Shown piece by piece: positions 23,381-35,172 of a stretch of DNA of 64,000 nt. Where the stretch lies: positions 16,027,537-16,091,536 of the forward strand of contig CP093829.1 in NCBI GenBank assembly GCA_033063855.1, in the 5' to 3' direction. Position 1 is the stretch's first letter. Each line of letters opens with the position of its first letter. Both the position numbers and the translations under genes were made by a program. The notes beneath the pieces were generated by a model. It saw only the letters and a list, made by a program, of their open reading frames with translations. It had not been told where the DNA came from and searched no databases. The stretch comes from Smittia aterrima. Taxonomy: Eukaryota; Arthropoda; Insecta; Diptera; Chironomidae.

Positions 23381-25459
23381 TCACTTCAAAATCTTTATTT
23401 CCTTTTCGAAATATTCTAAGAACTTTACTTTCTGAATTTTGCCTGAAGTAGTCTTGGGAAAACTATCAACGATCACAACGTATCGAGGAACTTTAAAATG
23501 AGCTAAATTTCCTTTACAAAAGCTCTTTACGTCTTCATTAGTAAGTGGCTTCAAGTTATCTTTACGTTTGATGAAAGCTCCGATTTCCTCTCCCATTCGT
23601 TCGTCGGGAATTCCGATGACATGAGCTTCAAGAACGTTCGGGAGAGTGTTTAAAAAATCTTCTATTTCCCGGGGGTAAAGATTTTCTCCACCTCGAATTA
23701 TCATTTCCTTCAATCGACCAACGATTTTTGCATAACCGTTCTCATAGAGAATGAATTGATCTCCGGTTTTAAGCCACTTATCGGAATCAATTGTTTCTTT
23801 CGTTTTTGCCTCGTCACCCCAGTAACCGAGCATTGTGCAATATCCTCGAATACAAAGCTCGCCAGGCTGACCGAAGGGGACAGTATTTCCCTCCACGTCG
23901 ATGATTTTAAATTCCAGATTATTTTCTGCTTTTCCAACAAATTGTTCAACAAACTTTTCATCCTCTCCAGGAACTGATTGAAAACCTGCGGCAGATGTCT
24001 CCGTCATTCCGTAAATCGAAGTAAATCGTTTTGATCTCAAAAATTTTTTTGTATCAGCAACAAGCTTAGGTGTGCAAATCGCTGCTCCTGTATTTGTTAA
24101 CGCAATTTCTGGTATATCAAGTTTCAGCTTCTTCTGGCATGAAACTAAATCAACGTACACTATAAACAAATAAAATAAAGTGTTAAATGAATTACAAATA
24201 ATTAATGAAATATTGAAGCCCTTACTGCTTGGTGTTGCATAGATGGTGTCACAATTGTGTTTAACGATAGCTCTCAGCGATTGTTCTGGATTGAAATGAA
24301 GAGCAGGCATCACCAGAGTTCCCCCGTAGTACATTGCACTCATCATTGAAAGAGTTCCTGCGACATGGAAAAAAGGAAAATTTTGGCAGATTGTGTGCTG
24401 CCACTTGTTGAGTTCATTGCGAGCGCCGGAGTCGATTCCGTTATTCACAAGACCGATGTGAGTAATTAAAGCAGCTTTTGGGTTTCCAGTTGTGCCAGAT
24501 GTGAATTGAATATTGCAAGCGGCATCCGGAGAAATCGATAACTGCAATTTTTCGATCTCAGATGCATCGCTTTCTGATGATTTCAATAGATCGTTGAACT
24601 TAATTGTTCCACTGTAAATATTGAATTATTTAAGACAGATTCATATCTCTTGTAAATAAATGAAAAAAAAAACTCACGGAAGATTTTTCTCTGAATAAAC
24701 GATAACATTCCTCAACGAATTGATCTGATTGTCTTTGATTTCGCTGCCAGAATGTTTTAAACTTGGAATCAAAGTAGAGAGCATCTCATAATACTTTGTT
24801 GTTTTGAACTCTTCCGGGATTATTACGGCCTTGACATCGACTTTCTTCAAGCTGTAGGCCATTTCTGGAAGCTGATAAGCCGGATTTATGGTCACCTTGA
24901 AAATGAACACTAAATTATCGCTGAACTTTAGTTTTTTTTAAAGCGATCCTACACAAATTAATCCCGCACGAACCAACGCCATTTTACTAATGTACCAAAA
25001 CTCTTGACTTGGAGCCCAGATTGCAACACGATCTCCTTTCACTAATCCAAGGTTTAACAAACCACTTGCCAATCTATCCGCCTTCGAATAATTGATTATG
25101 CTTTATCAAAAACTGATTAGGCAGAAAATTAATTTAATACTCTGTCCAATGTTTCCGCAAATGTTATCAACAAGTTTTCGCTATGAGAGATCAAAGCTTT
25201 TGAGTTTGGATATTTTGACGCTGCTCTCTTTAACAACTGACCGATCGTCATGTATTTAATTGGTTCATTACCAAGCTGATGAAAGTAGCTTAGCTTCGGT
25301 TCAGTCTCTGATGAAAAGCTTTTTGAAATGAAAATAATTAAAGAATTAAACTAAAGGATTAAAGGATTGGAAAAATTACTTTTGTAGCACTCGCCAACTG
25401 ATATCATTACAATTTTTCACAATTTGCCGTTCTACAAGTGAAAATCTTCTTAACATCAT
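23381..25459 (-). CDS. Acsf2: Acyl-CoA synthetase, ACSF2-like, copy B
   Basis: Paralogue of the synthetase at 10.9-12.9 kb. Exons on the minus strand: 25459-25381, 25307-25141, 25081-24953, 24895-24678, 24611-24226, 24159-23381; 585 aa. The leader starts MMLRRFSLVERQIVK and is basic, as for mitochondrial import. Motifs: FTSGTTGNPKAA, YGMTETSAAG, GELCIRGY, KTGDQF with GRLKEMIIRGGENLYPREIE, and TTSGKIQKVK with the catalytic lysine. Copies A and C have an intron after the P-loop exon (188 nt then 204 or 201 nt); here the two are fused into one 386-nt exon, so this copy lost that intron. It is convergent with the protease homologue, and its 3' UTR must overlap that transcript. Confidence 0.94.
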
Positions 25460-25896
25460 GAATTCAATTTTGCCGCACGTTTGCTCTCGGTAACTTCAGA
25501 CGAAAGACTAAAAGTTTGTTGGAGAAGTTCGCAAATTTTCTCAGAGCAGAAATCTTATCAAACAAAAAAAAGTTTGGTTGAGATTAGATTGTTTTGAAAT
25601 TCGCCTCGATCATTAAAAAAAATTCGATTTGTTGGCTCACGAGAGTGTTGGCTGAAATTTATTTTAAAAAAGTGCAGTTTTAAAGTCGTTGGTAAAGGAA
25701 TTAAATTTTGCATGCAAAAGATCTGGAATAATAAACAAAACAAAAACAGTAGACAGCTTCCCCCAACTTTTCAAAACACGACAGTTCCCAAGAGAGGCAA
25801 ATGTTCTTCTGAAAAATAGAAAATAAAACTTAAAGCTCAAAACTCATAAGTTTTAAAAAGCTCTCACAAAAGTTCAAACTTATAGCTAAATGTTAA

Positions 25897-28003
25897 TCAT
25901 TGTAACGATTTTATTTGAGAGGCAAAATATTTGAGAAACTTTCTCTTTTGAACTTTACCCGAAATCGTTCGTGGAAAATCTTCAACAACAAAAATATAAC
26001 GAGGGATTTTGAAGTGAGCTAATTTTCCTTTACAAAAGCTCTTTACGTCTTCATTAGTAAGTGGCTTCGAGTTATCTTTACGTTTGATGAAAGCTCCGAT
26101 TTCCTCTCCCATTCGTTCGTCAGGAATTCCAACGACGTGAGCTTCCAGAACGTTGGGATGAGTGTTTAAAAAATCTTCGATTTCCCGAGGAAACAAATTT
26201 TCTCCACCGCGAATTATCATTTCCTTCAATCGCCCAACGATTTTCGCATAACCGTTCTCATAGAGAATGAATTGATCTCCAGTTTTGAGCCATTTGTCCG
26301 AATCAATTGCTTCTTTCGTCTTTGCCTCGTCGCCCCAGTATTCGAGCATTGTGCAATATCCTCGAATACAAAGCTCGCCCGGTTGACCGAACGGGACTGT
26401 GTTTCCATTTTTGTCAACCACTTTGAACTCTATATTCTCGGCAGTTTGTCCAACAAACTCTTCAACTAACTCATGAGCTTCACCTGGCAACGAAATGAAA
26501 CCTGCAGCAGTTGTCTCCGTCATTCCGTACATTGACCTGAAGTTCTTGATATTCAAATATTTTCTCGCGTCTCTAACAAGTTTTGGAGTGCAAATTGCTG
26601 CTCCGACGAATGAAAAATAGATTTCGGGTAGGTCAAGATTCAATTCTTTCTTCTTCGCAATCATGTCGACGAACACTGAAAGAATTTTTTTGTAACTTTC
26701 CATTAAGTGATTTTTGCTGTGACTTCTCACTGTTTGGGGTGTTGTAAGTGCCATCGCACTTCTTATCGATGATTGTTTTCAAAGTGTGTTCAGCACTGAA
26801 GTGTGGCGATGGGATGACTAAGGTAGATCCATGAATCATCGTGTTCATTATCGAGATAATTCCAGCCACATGGAAGAATGGCATATTAGAACAGACAGTT
26901 CGTTGTTGTTTATGTAATTCACCTCCAATGCCTGAAATATTTTGAATTTGATAAACAAATGAACGTCTTTGAATACATTTCGAAAACAATATTTACCGGC
27001 GTCATGGCCACTATTTACAATGCTAAAGTGGCTGATAAGAGCAGCTTTTGGATGACCTGTTGTTCCAGATGTGAATTGAATATTGCATCCAGCATCCGGA
27101 GAAATCGATGATTGCAATTTCTCAATCTCAGCCACATCGCTTTCTGATGATGACTTCAATAAATCGTTGAACTTAATTGTACCACTAAAAATTTTGAATT
27201 ATTTTCACGCATGAATCGCATGCCAAGTATGAAAAGAAACTCACGGAAGATTTTTCTCTGAATAAACGATAACATTTTTCACCATATTGACCTGATTGTC
27301 TTTGATTTCGCTCCCCGAATGTTTTAAACTCGGAATCAAATTACTCAACATCTCGTAATATTTCATTACACGAAACTCTTCTGGGATAATTACAGCCTTG
27401 ACGTCGACTTTCTTCAAGCTGTAGGCCACTTCTGGGAGCTGATAAGCCGGGTTCATTGCAACCTAAAACGATATCAAACTAAATATTTTCTAAAACAAAA
27501 AGTTAGAGTGTTTTTGACTTCTCACGCATATTAATCCTGAACGAGCGAGAGCACACTTGGAAATGTACCAAAATTCATAATTTGGAGACCAAACTGCAAC
27601 ACGATCTCCTTTCACTAAACCAAGGTTTAAAAGACCACTCGCCAGTTTATCAGCCTTAAATCAGATTAAGTTTGATTCAAATTTTTATTTGATTCGTTTT
27701 CAATTTACTTTTTCTAAAGCCTCAACGAACGTAATTTGCAGATTTTCACAACAAGAAATCAAAGCGAGACGATCCGGATATTTTATTGCACTCTGCTTCA
27801 AAGCTTGACCTACGGTTAAATACTTTAAGGGCTCGACTCCAACATTATGAATATAACTCTGCTTTTCCTCAGACGAGAACCTTGAAAATATTTTATTTTA
27901 TTCACTGGGAATCTATGATCAAACGAGATTACCTCCTACTCCTACTCAATCCATAATAGTGTCTTGCGACTGACTGTTGTCGTTTTAAAAAAATATTCAA
28001 CAT
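25897..28003 (-). CDS. Acsf2: Acyl-CoA synthetase, ACSF2-like, copy C
   Basis: Third paralogue, in tandem with copy B (437 bp between its stop and B's start). Exons on the minus strand: 28003-27933, 27880-27709, 27654-27526, 27462-27245, 27184-26997, 26931-26731, 26675-25897; 585 aa, the same length as B. The leader MLNIFLKRQQSVARHYYG is a good mitochondrial presequence. Motifs: FTSGTTGHPKAA, YGMTETTAAG, GELCIRGYCTM, KTGDQF, GRLKEMIIRGGENLFPREIE, and TISGKVQKRK with the catalytic lysine. The last exon is strikingly close to that of copy B at the DNA level, including an approximately 95-bp stretch with one difference, which suggests recent duplication or gene conversion. Confidence 0.94.
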
Positions 28004-28698
28004 ATTATTTAAAATTTACGTCGACTCGCATCAAAGTTAAAGCAACGACTAATGTGAGAACAGAAACAAAAACTTAAAAATTAACTCTCCGAGCACGAAA
28101 TTGACGAAGAAACAAATGTAGCTCATGCGAGTTTTCTAGTTATCGTTATTTTCGGATTAGATTTAGTGTAAGCTTCATAAATCAATGAGTCGGTCCTTGT
28201 TGTAATACAAGTAAGAACCTTGACGACTTCTTTAAAACATTTACGACAACGAAGTAGGCAAAGTAAAACAATTTTTATGTTTCAAAAATTTCGTAAAGAA
28301 ACCATACAACACATAGAAATAAGTCGTGAGATATGCTGTGAGCATGAAAATAGAGAAAAGAGTTGGATGTAGTAGTTCGTGCGTGGCTGCAGAGAAAGCA
28401 TTTTGATCCGTTGAGTGTCATTACGCTCTCTTGGGTTTATCAGTGAGACGCACAATTTTCGAATCGAACTTTGGACCTTTCAAAAGAAATGGGGAAACTA
28501 TCGATGCAATAAAAAGATTGTTTAAGAGAAAAATGAAGAAATTTTTTGAAATGTTTTTGATAAGAGAACAGAAGAGAACCAACAAATTGTCGACAATTGT
28601 TTTCATTAACAATTAACATGCTGCCAGTCGATAATTGAAAAAACAAATTTTAATGTGAAACTGATCGCCAATCCTCAGTTTAGATTGTGCAAGGGAAG
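28004..28698. other. Divergent upstream region ACSF2-C / cysteine-rich peptide
   Basis: 695 bp between two divergent start codons. Overlapping opposite-strand ORFs at 28421-28646 show no domain or signal peptide and are not called. The right end holds the candidate initiator of the secreted peptide gene. Confidence 0.5.
28675..28680 (+). promoter_or_regulatory. Initiator-like TCAGTT of the cysteine-rich peptide gene
   Basis: A perfect match to the arthropod initiator TCAGTY, 22 nt before the ATG at 28699, so the implied 5' leader is very short. I see no TATA box about 30 bp upstream. Confidence 0.4.
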
Positions 28699-29002
28699 AT
28701 GAAACATATTTTTTTCATAGTTTTACTTTTGCTCGTTCAAGTGGTGAAGTTTAAAGCAGGAAATCTTGATCATTTACCTCCATTGACAGTCGAATATGGT
28801 GAAACAAAAGAAAATAATCAAAATATTTCGAAAATAATATTTTTCATCTTCAGGCACAACAAAATTTCCTAATACTCCTTTTATGAACGAAAAGACTTGT
28901 GACAATGAAGGAAAACTTCCTTATTGTTGTCAAAATTTGTCAATGAGTCCTTATTGTTGTGAGAATGGATCTTTCAATCCTCATTGTGAAGACATCTACT
29001 GA
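28699..29002 (+). CDS. Small secreted cysteine-rich protein, unknown family
   Basis: Two exons: 28699-28798 and 28854-29002, joined across a 55-nt intron; 82 aa. Residues 1-20 are a clear signal peptide (MKHIFF followed by a Leu/Val run). The mature part is about 60 residues. Its last 40 carry six cysteines in the order C, CC, CC, C, with two similar units (LPYCCQN and SPYCCEN) followed by a final single Cys; it ends HCEDIY. It is not basic overall, so a classic antimicrobial peptide is not indicated. I do not recognise the family; a secreted disulfide-stabilised effector or structural peptide is possible. AATAAA at 29023-29028 gives a very short 3' UTR. The ATG chosen is the first followed by the signal peptide. 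Confidence 0.75.
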
Positions 29003-29954
29003 AATGTTAATTAAACTTTTAAAATAAAATATTTTTTCATTTCATTTATTATCATTTTCTTGATTTTAAGTTTTTCCAGCGAAGGGAGAAAAGTTTAAGA
29101 AGTTTTACATTCATTTTTATACAATTTTCGTCTTATTTAAATTTTTTTTGTTTGTGTGTTTGTGAGATTTTCGAAGATTTTTCTTCTTCGTTTCGCAAAA
29201 ATAAAGTTTTCGGCTGTTTCCATTGAACGCAGCGCAATTGCCTTGGACTTTGCTCGAGCTTGGTTGCTCTTCGCTTCCATTCGATTACGAAACATGCGAT
29301 GGAATTTTTAAAGATTTTCTTCTTTACACTTTTCATTTAAATTTTCTTATTTACAGGAGCGTACTTGAACAGAATTTAAATAAAAAGTTTTCGGAAAATG
29401 TTGAGCGTGAAAGTTCCTATTATTTGCAAAGAAAATCTCCATCAGGTACTACTCAAAGATTTCTACAAAAAGAAGAAAAATAGCTGTTGTCATTGCGAGT
29501 TGTTATGTCTCGCGATAAATTAAATTTTGTCCAAAGAAGCTTTATTTGCTTTCTTGCATCAACAGAAACAATGTTTGAGGAAGAAATCGAAGCAGTTAGC
29601 GGTTAATTAAATTAAACATCATCACATTAATTAAATTACTTTAACTTCTATTACGACTTAAGCTTTCATCTTCCTTAAAAAACAAACAGAATTTAAAATT
29701 CTCGGCAAATTCAAAAAGAAAATTATTTCAACCTCAGTTTCTTCCTTTGTTTCCCCTTAAAACTGAATAACGATTTGCCACCAAAGTTTCTTCTCATAAT
29801 AAATTGCACGTCTACTTGCACTGTGATGAGTAAAGTTATGGGCACCGTCGGATGGTTAATTTGAAACAAGATTTGGCGGATAGAACTCCCAACCTTCCAA
29901 AAATAATCCCAAATCTCAAAAACTATCAAAGTCATCATCATGCAGCGCCTCGTG
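29003..29954. other. 3' region between the peptide gene and MTUS
   Basis: Holds the peptide gene 3' end and the MTUS 3' UTR (minus-strand AATAAA at 29541-29546, about 410 nt past the stop). An 86-codon plus-strand ORF at 29223-29483 starts at ATG but lacks a signal peptide, domain or splice support, and is not called. Confidence 0.5.
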
Positions 29955-32357
29955 TCATACATTTGACTCTGAAGGTTCTCCATCATCACACCAACTAACT
30001 TCCATCGGAGTCGTTGATTTCCATCGTAGTAAAGCATCTTCAATCGATTCAATTGGCTGCTGGTTGCTTGACCCTGAGCTGCTTATAGAAGGAGACGACG
30101 GTCCTGTTGAGACAGTTGAAGATGATGAAGCTGAATTGTCTTCTTCATCTTCTGAGTTTGAGCCGCTTATCATTGCTTCGCCGGCTCCAACTTTTGGTCG
30201 TCGCATCTTCTTCAATTCGCTAGTGGCAAGCACAGCAGTATCGCAAGTTATCAGTCCACGATTTTCACGCGTTTTCTTAAACTCAGGTGCCTTGTCACGA
30301 TGGAACGCTTCATATGACTCGAACGTTGACGCACGGCTGCGACTGTAGGGAATTTCTTCGCCGTTCAACGCGGCACCATCATCGACAAAAAAATCATTCT
30401 TAACGAGATCTTCGGTGATGATAAGTTGGTCATTTGTTTTCTTAGCACATGGTGAGCTGGCTGTGAGACTCTTCCAGCCACTGTCGAGATTCTTTGAGCC
30501 ATGATTCGATGCTGATCGAACGATTTTCTTTGGCTGCTCTGCTTTGTAAGCGCTAACTGACTTTGATCGTAATCGAGTATTAGCTGAGTTCTTTGCAGGT
30601 GATGGTTCTGAGTGTTGACGTAAAATAGAAGTGGCTGAAGCTGACTGTTGAATGCTCGTGTTGTTTTGACATTTCTGTCTCTTGGGAACTGGAGATGGTG
30701 AGCACTTATCAGATCTGAATGAACCAGCGCGACGAACCATTCTGTTGGCTAAGACTTCGGGAGTCTCGTCGTCCATTTCAAGAACCCATGACACTGAATC
30801 ACTTTTCTCGACGACTCCTTTGATGATGGGAGAAGCTGGTGGTGAAATTCCATCATTGTCATCATCACATTCAACGATCGATTCGCTGTATTTGCCAACA
30901 GTCAAGTCAAGATCGTTAAACGACGCGTTAGTTCGGTTGCACATGAAGCTCGTTTGCTCATGATAACTCTTTGAAAGCTCGTTGATTGTATGCGAGTAAC
31001 GCTCAGCATTCTGTTTTAAACGCCATTGAAGTTCTTCGTTGTGAAGTGATAAACGAGTTGACTTCTTCTGTATATTGTCATACTGATCTTGAATCGATCT
31101 GAGCTTTTGCAATAGTTCCCTTAAAGAAAAATTAATTGTTAGTAACGCAAAATTTCTTGAATTATTTGACTCACTTTTCTTCTTCATGTCTAGCACCAAG
31201 TTGAACTTGAAGATCCTCAACACGTGATTCGAGAGCTGAACATTTCACTTGCGCAGCTTGCGTATCGTCAGCGGCTCTTTGAAGCTCACAATTTTGTTTT
31301 CTGAGTTCTGAGATTTCACTCTGCTTGAGCTCAAGGACGCAGCGTAGTGACTCAACTTCATCTTGAAGAAGCTGCGATTGGTTGAGGTTGACTGATTTGT
31401 TAAGGAATGATTCATTGGCGCTCATGTTGCGAGACTGACGAGTGACAAGAAGCTCGTCATGTGTCAAGTTCAACTTCTCTTCTAGTTCTCGCTTCTCATG
31501 ATCAGCTCGGAGCTTCATGTCGTCGAGGTGCTTAGTGAGTTGATTGATCTGTTCTGTTAAATCACGCTCACGAAGGTTTGCATGGTGAAGTTTTTCACTG
31601 AACTCCATCTCACTCGAGTGTACTTTCTCACGAAGCTCGTTTTCAGTCACAGTCAAAGCTTGGATTCTTGTCACTAAGTCTACTTCGCGATCCTTCGCTG
31701 ACTGAATGTCAGCATCGCGTGCCAAAATTTTTATGTCGGTTTCTTTCAGAAGAATTCGAAGTTTCTCTTCAGCTTCTGATTGCTTTTTAGCGAATTCCTG
31801 CTCGAGAGATTCGAGCTTCTCGCGCTTCTCATTATCGAGATCCTCCAACGTCTTTTTAGCTATTTGATCGAAAGAAAATGTTTTAGGATAAGTTCTAAGT
31901 TCCATGTCAAAAATAATTTAGAGAAAATGAGCGAGACAAGAATTTAAAATAAACAAAAGAATTCGAATCACAACGCTCTGAGATCTCCTAATCCAAATAC
32001 GAAAATTTGTTAAGCTCACCTTTGGCAATTTCATTTCTATGTAGTTCCAGCAGTTCGCCCTCACGATTACTGAAGTATTTCTCGCGATCGTCCAACTTCT
32101 TTTCGAGACTTTGATGGGTAAGCTTCAGCTCTTCAAGATAGTTGCATGTTTCGATGAGCTGCTTGGTGGTTTTCTGATGAGCTTTCTTTAGTGAGTGGGA
32201 CGAAAATGCATCCAACTAAAAAAAATAATTTGTTATTTCCAGAAAATTTTTAGTGATTTCTTTAAACGGAGCAATGAAACTTTAGCCGAATAAAAGGTTT
32301 ACTAACGTTTTTCTTCCACAAATAACTCATAAGATCGCTTGCGATTTTCCCTGACAT
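29955..32357 (-). CDS. MTUS1: MTUS/ATIP-family microtubule-associated protein, common exons and short isoform
   Basis: Homologue of vertebrate MTUS1/MTUS2 (ATIP), coiled-coil proteins that bind and stabilise microtubules. Short-form exons on the minus strand: 32357-32307 (start MSGKIASDLM), 32215-32020, 31859-31175, 31119-29955; 698 aa. A nearly continuous coiled coil runs from about residue 20 to 350. Family marks: EVESLRCVLELKQSEISELR and RLSLHNEELQWRLKQN, which parallel MTUS1 ESLKAVLEIKNEKL and RLSMENEELLWKLHN near its C terminus. Unlike the vertebrate proteins, an extra tail of about 330 residues follows, with VSWVLEMDDETPEVLANRMV, Ser/Pro-rich stretches and an acidic Ser-rich region. The exon at 32215 starts in phase 0, so it accepts either the short-form first exon or the upstream long-form exon at 35173. 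Confidence 0.85.
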
Positions 32358-33633
32358 TTTTTTAATTCTTTTAAATTAAGAGACGAAGTAACAATTTCGA
32401 AGGATAGTTTAAATAATTGGCGAAGATATGATTTGACTATTTCTGATTTGTATTTTAGCTTTTCATTATATTAACACAAAAAGTGAATCTTGATTTCCAC
32501 TCATGATTGATCAAAACGTTTCTTAAAATTTATCTTCACTAAATTTTTTAAAGATTTTCTAGACAAATTAAATTATTCTTTCAATGTTCACTCTTTCAAA
32601 CTCTGACTTATACTGGCGATGGAAGATTTCCGACGACGATTCTGAAAAATCGATTTTGACCTGAATAACGTCTTAGGATAAAACGAAGACATTTAATTAT
32701 TTTTGTTAGGCCCTTTAAATTTTTTTGCAGGTATTGAATTTAGGAACTTAGTCCTCCGACATAAAGTTTTATGGAAAAATCTTTCATGCTAAAATTCGAT
32801 AGTGAGAGACGTAGCAATTAGAGAATTGCTCGGTTATTGTTGTTTTAAAGGAGGAGGATTTTATCGCCATGGGACGCTTTTATTGTCTTACTCTGCCAAT
32901 GGTTTATTCTAAGGATTTCTGGCATTTTCAGAGACGGCGAAGGATGTTAAAGGCTCTGAGAAGACGACACATTTTACTTCGAGACATCTCTTGCGGCTTT
33001 AATCCCTTTTCATTTACATCATGCTTGCTCGAGAAAGATTCGAAGAACAATTCTCAATGGATTAAAAGATAATCACATTTGGCATGGCGAAAGTCCGAAA
33101 CAAAGTTCCAAACATTTGCTTGCAATATGTTCCGGGGAAGTTTTTTATTCCATGGAATCTGTTCGTGACGTTCGTCCAATAAAGTAAATAAATTTGTTTT
33201 TCCTTTAAATCATTTGTTTAACAACGATCGCAATAAAAAAATCTGACCCTAAAGAAAAAACATAAAATGTCAACGTCTGACCGATTCATGTTGAAATATC
33301 CGGTGATGAAGAGGTCTAGACTCGTAAATTGCTCATTAACTAAGCTTGAGGGATAGAAGTCGAGAAAGAGAATAACGTGACTCGTTGATCGTCTTCAGAA
33401 TGGAAAGTTACAGGAAAGTAATTGCGAAAACTTTCTTCTGACTCCAGCCAGATAGATAACAGCAAATGGATTTCAAAGAAACTTACGCACTTGATTTTGC
33501 GATTCAGCAAAATTATGAAACTCGTTTTGCGGGGAATGGAAAGACAACTTCTAACGGTAAAGCGAAAGAGCATAAATATTTACAAGTTTTCGTTTTGCTT
33601 AGTTCAGTGTTGACATTGACGACGAATAAAAAT
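32358..33633. other. MTUS short-form promoter region and intronic DNA
   Basis: Lies upstream of the short-form start and inside the intron of the long form. A short ORF at 32869-33072 (plus) has no recognisable features. The right end carries the promoter of the DUF1397 gene. Confidence 0.45.
33571..33609 (+). promoter_or_regulatory. TATA-like box plus initiator of the DUF1397 gene
   Basis: CATAAATATT at 33571-33580 lies about 30 bp upstream of TCAGTG (33604-33609). The implied start at 33606 gives a leader of about 28 nt before the ATG at 33634. It would also exclude the in-frame ATG at 33466 from the transcript, which supports the chosen start. Confidence 0.5.
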
Positions 33634-34488
33634 ATGTGGAGCGCAGTAAACTTTTTGTTGGTTCTAATCCTCGCAAGGTTAGCACAAGCAGCTGAAGTAG
33701 AATCGATGGAGAATACTTTCAACTGCTACGCGGAATATCTCAAGAGACATGGATTACTGAAAAGCGATTACAAATCTGATCCGTTTAATGGAGAAGCCGA
33801 GCTTTGCGACATTGTTTTATCTTCAACGACTGCTGGTGTATACTCAGCATTGTTAGAAGAATTTAGTGAGGTTGATGAGTTTAAGAGCTCAGCTGAGTGT
33901 ATCGTGAACGGATTAAAAAATGCACAGTGGAGTGATTTAGACATTAAAGAGCAAGTTTACGAATTTATGGATTCATTGAGTGTTGAAGAGAAAGCAGCAA
34001 AGATCCAAAAGCTCAAACTCCTTCAGGGAAGAATCAGCAGTGAAGTGATCATCTCATGCATGGCCGATAAAGAGTTTGGCGAGCTCTTCGAACAGATTTT
34101 CAAGAAAGACGAGCAAGAAGATTTTGTTGGAGATTATTGCGCAAGAGCTTATGTTGTTGACAATCAACTCGTGGATACAAATATTTACAAGATCGAACTG
34201 AACCCAAAAAACTTGAAAACCCAAGAAATTCAATGCGGTGAAATCATTTTTAGGAATTTCAAAGCAGCCGAAGAAGAATTGCGCGAGCATCTTTTGAAGG
34301 ACGTGGGAGAGAACTCAGGAAAGGTCGAATGTTTAATCAAACAATATCACCAGCATCGTTACTTTAATAAAACTTTAGCAATCGAGTTGTTGGGCGAAAT
34401 TGTTATTTCAAATGATCGAAAACTCATCGAGAAGGAAAATTTCATAAAGTTCATGATTGAAGTGACGAAAACGTTAAGTGAATGCTGA
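33634..34488 (+). CDS. DUF1397 haemolymph glycoprotein (27-kDa type)
   Basis: Secreted insect haemolymph protein of unknown function, related to the 27-kDa haemolymph glycoprotein of Lepidoptera. Single exon, 284 aa. Residues 1-19 are a signal peptide (MWSAVNFLLVLILARLAQA). The mature part is acidic and helical, with paired cysteines (FNCYAEY, ELCDIV, AECIVNGL, ISCMADKEF, DYCARAY, VECLIK, final SEC) in the order expected for this family. There is an in-frame ATG at 33466 with no stop between, but it would bury the signal peptide 56 residues in; the TATA/initiator pair at 33571-33609 argues for 33634. AATAAA at 34526-34531. The gene lies inside an intron of the minus-strand MTUS long form. Confidence 0.85.
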   Translation: MWSAVNFLLVLILARLAQAAEVESMENTFNCYAEYLKRHGLLKSDYKSDPFNGEAELCDIVLSSTTAGVYSALLEEFSEVDEFKSSAECIVNGLKNAQWSDLDIKEQVYEFMDSLSVEEKAAKIQKLKLLQGRISSEVIISCMADKEFGELFEQIFKKDEQEDFVGDYCARAYVVDNQLVDTNIYKIELNPKNLKTQEIQCGEIIFRNFKAAEEELREHLLKDVGENSGKVECLIKQYHQHRYFNKTLAIELLGEIVISNDRKLIEKENFIKFMIEVTKTLSEC

Positions 34489-35172
34489 GGAAATTTCCAT
34501 TCCGTTGATGCATTTGAAGTATTAAAATAAAATTTAACTAAAAATTTCCCCTCTCAACTGAATTGAACACCTGTGATCTTAAATTTTCAGGTAAAACATC
34601 GTACGATGCTTGAAGGATCGAACATGTGCTTAAGATTTCAGATTAATCTTGGGATTTTCCTATTTGCCAAATCTTCTGGGTCCATTGTTTTGTGTCTTGC
34701 TCATTTATGTTTCATCTCAACGCCCAACGAATTAAGCTTAAAAAATTTCTCTTCTGCAGGTTCCCTAAGCCTCGAGCAAGTGTAATTAAAACCTTTTTCG
34801 CTTTACAACATGTCATAATTTAGTTGAAATAGAGCCGAAGTGGCCGAATAACTTGGCAACGTCGCTTGACAATATTGAGATCATAAAATATGGAAATTCC
34901 TGTTATAAAATGTCAACATAAAAATGCTTTCTTAGTTTAGCCTGCATCCAGGATTGCCTTAAGCTTCAAACACCCGAAAAGCCTCACAAATCTCAAAGAA
35001 ACATAAATAAATGCAAATATATTCAAGCAATCGAGATATAAATATTAGCATTACAAAGACTTGATTTGCATTTTAAGACACGGCATGAAAATTCTCAAGA
35101 ATCCTTCAAGTTTTTCGGTTATCTCGTTTCATTGTTCCGTATCAAGTGCACAATAAAATTCGAGTTACTTAC
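34489..35172. other. MTUS intron right of the DUF1397 gene
   Basis: Contains the DUF1397 3' UTR, then intronic DNA of the long MTUS form up to the donor GTAAGT at 35172. No further exon could be supported. Confidence 0.5.

Noticed and set aside
25308..25380. Frame mismatch between the leader exons of acyl-CoA synthetase copy B
   Set aside because: The acceptor CTTTTCATCAG before 25307 restores frame; the earlier AAAAAG acceptor is not used.
29223..29483. 86-codon plus-strand ORF between the peptide gene and MTUS
   Set aside because: Overlaps the expected MTUS 3' UTR region, has no recognisable feature, and contains an internal TTTACAG that would break it.
33466..33633. In-frame upstream ATG extending the DUF1397 protein by 56 residues
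   Set aside because: It would bury the signal peptide, and a TATA-like/initiator pair lies between it and the chosen start.
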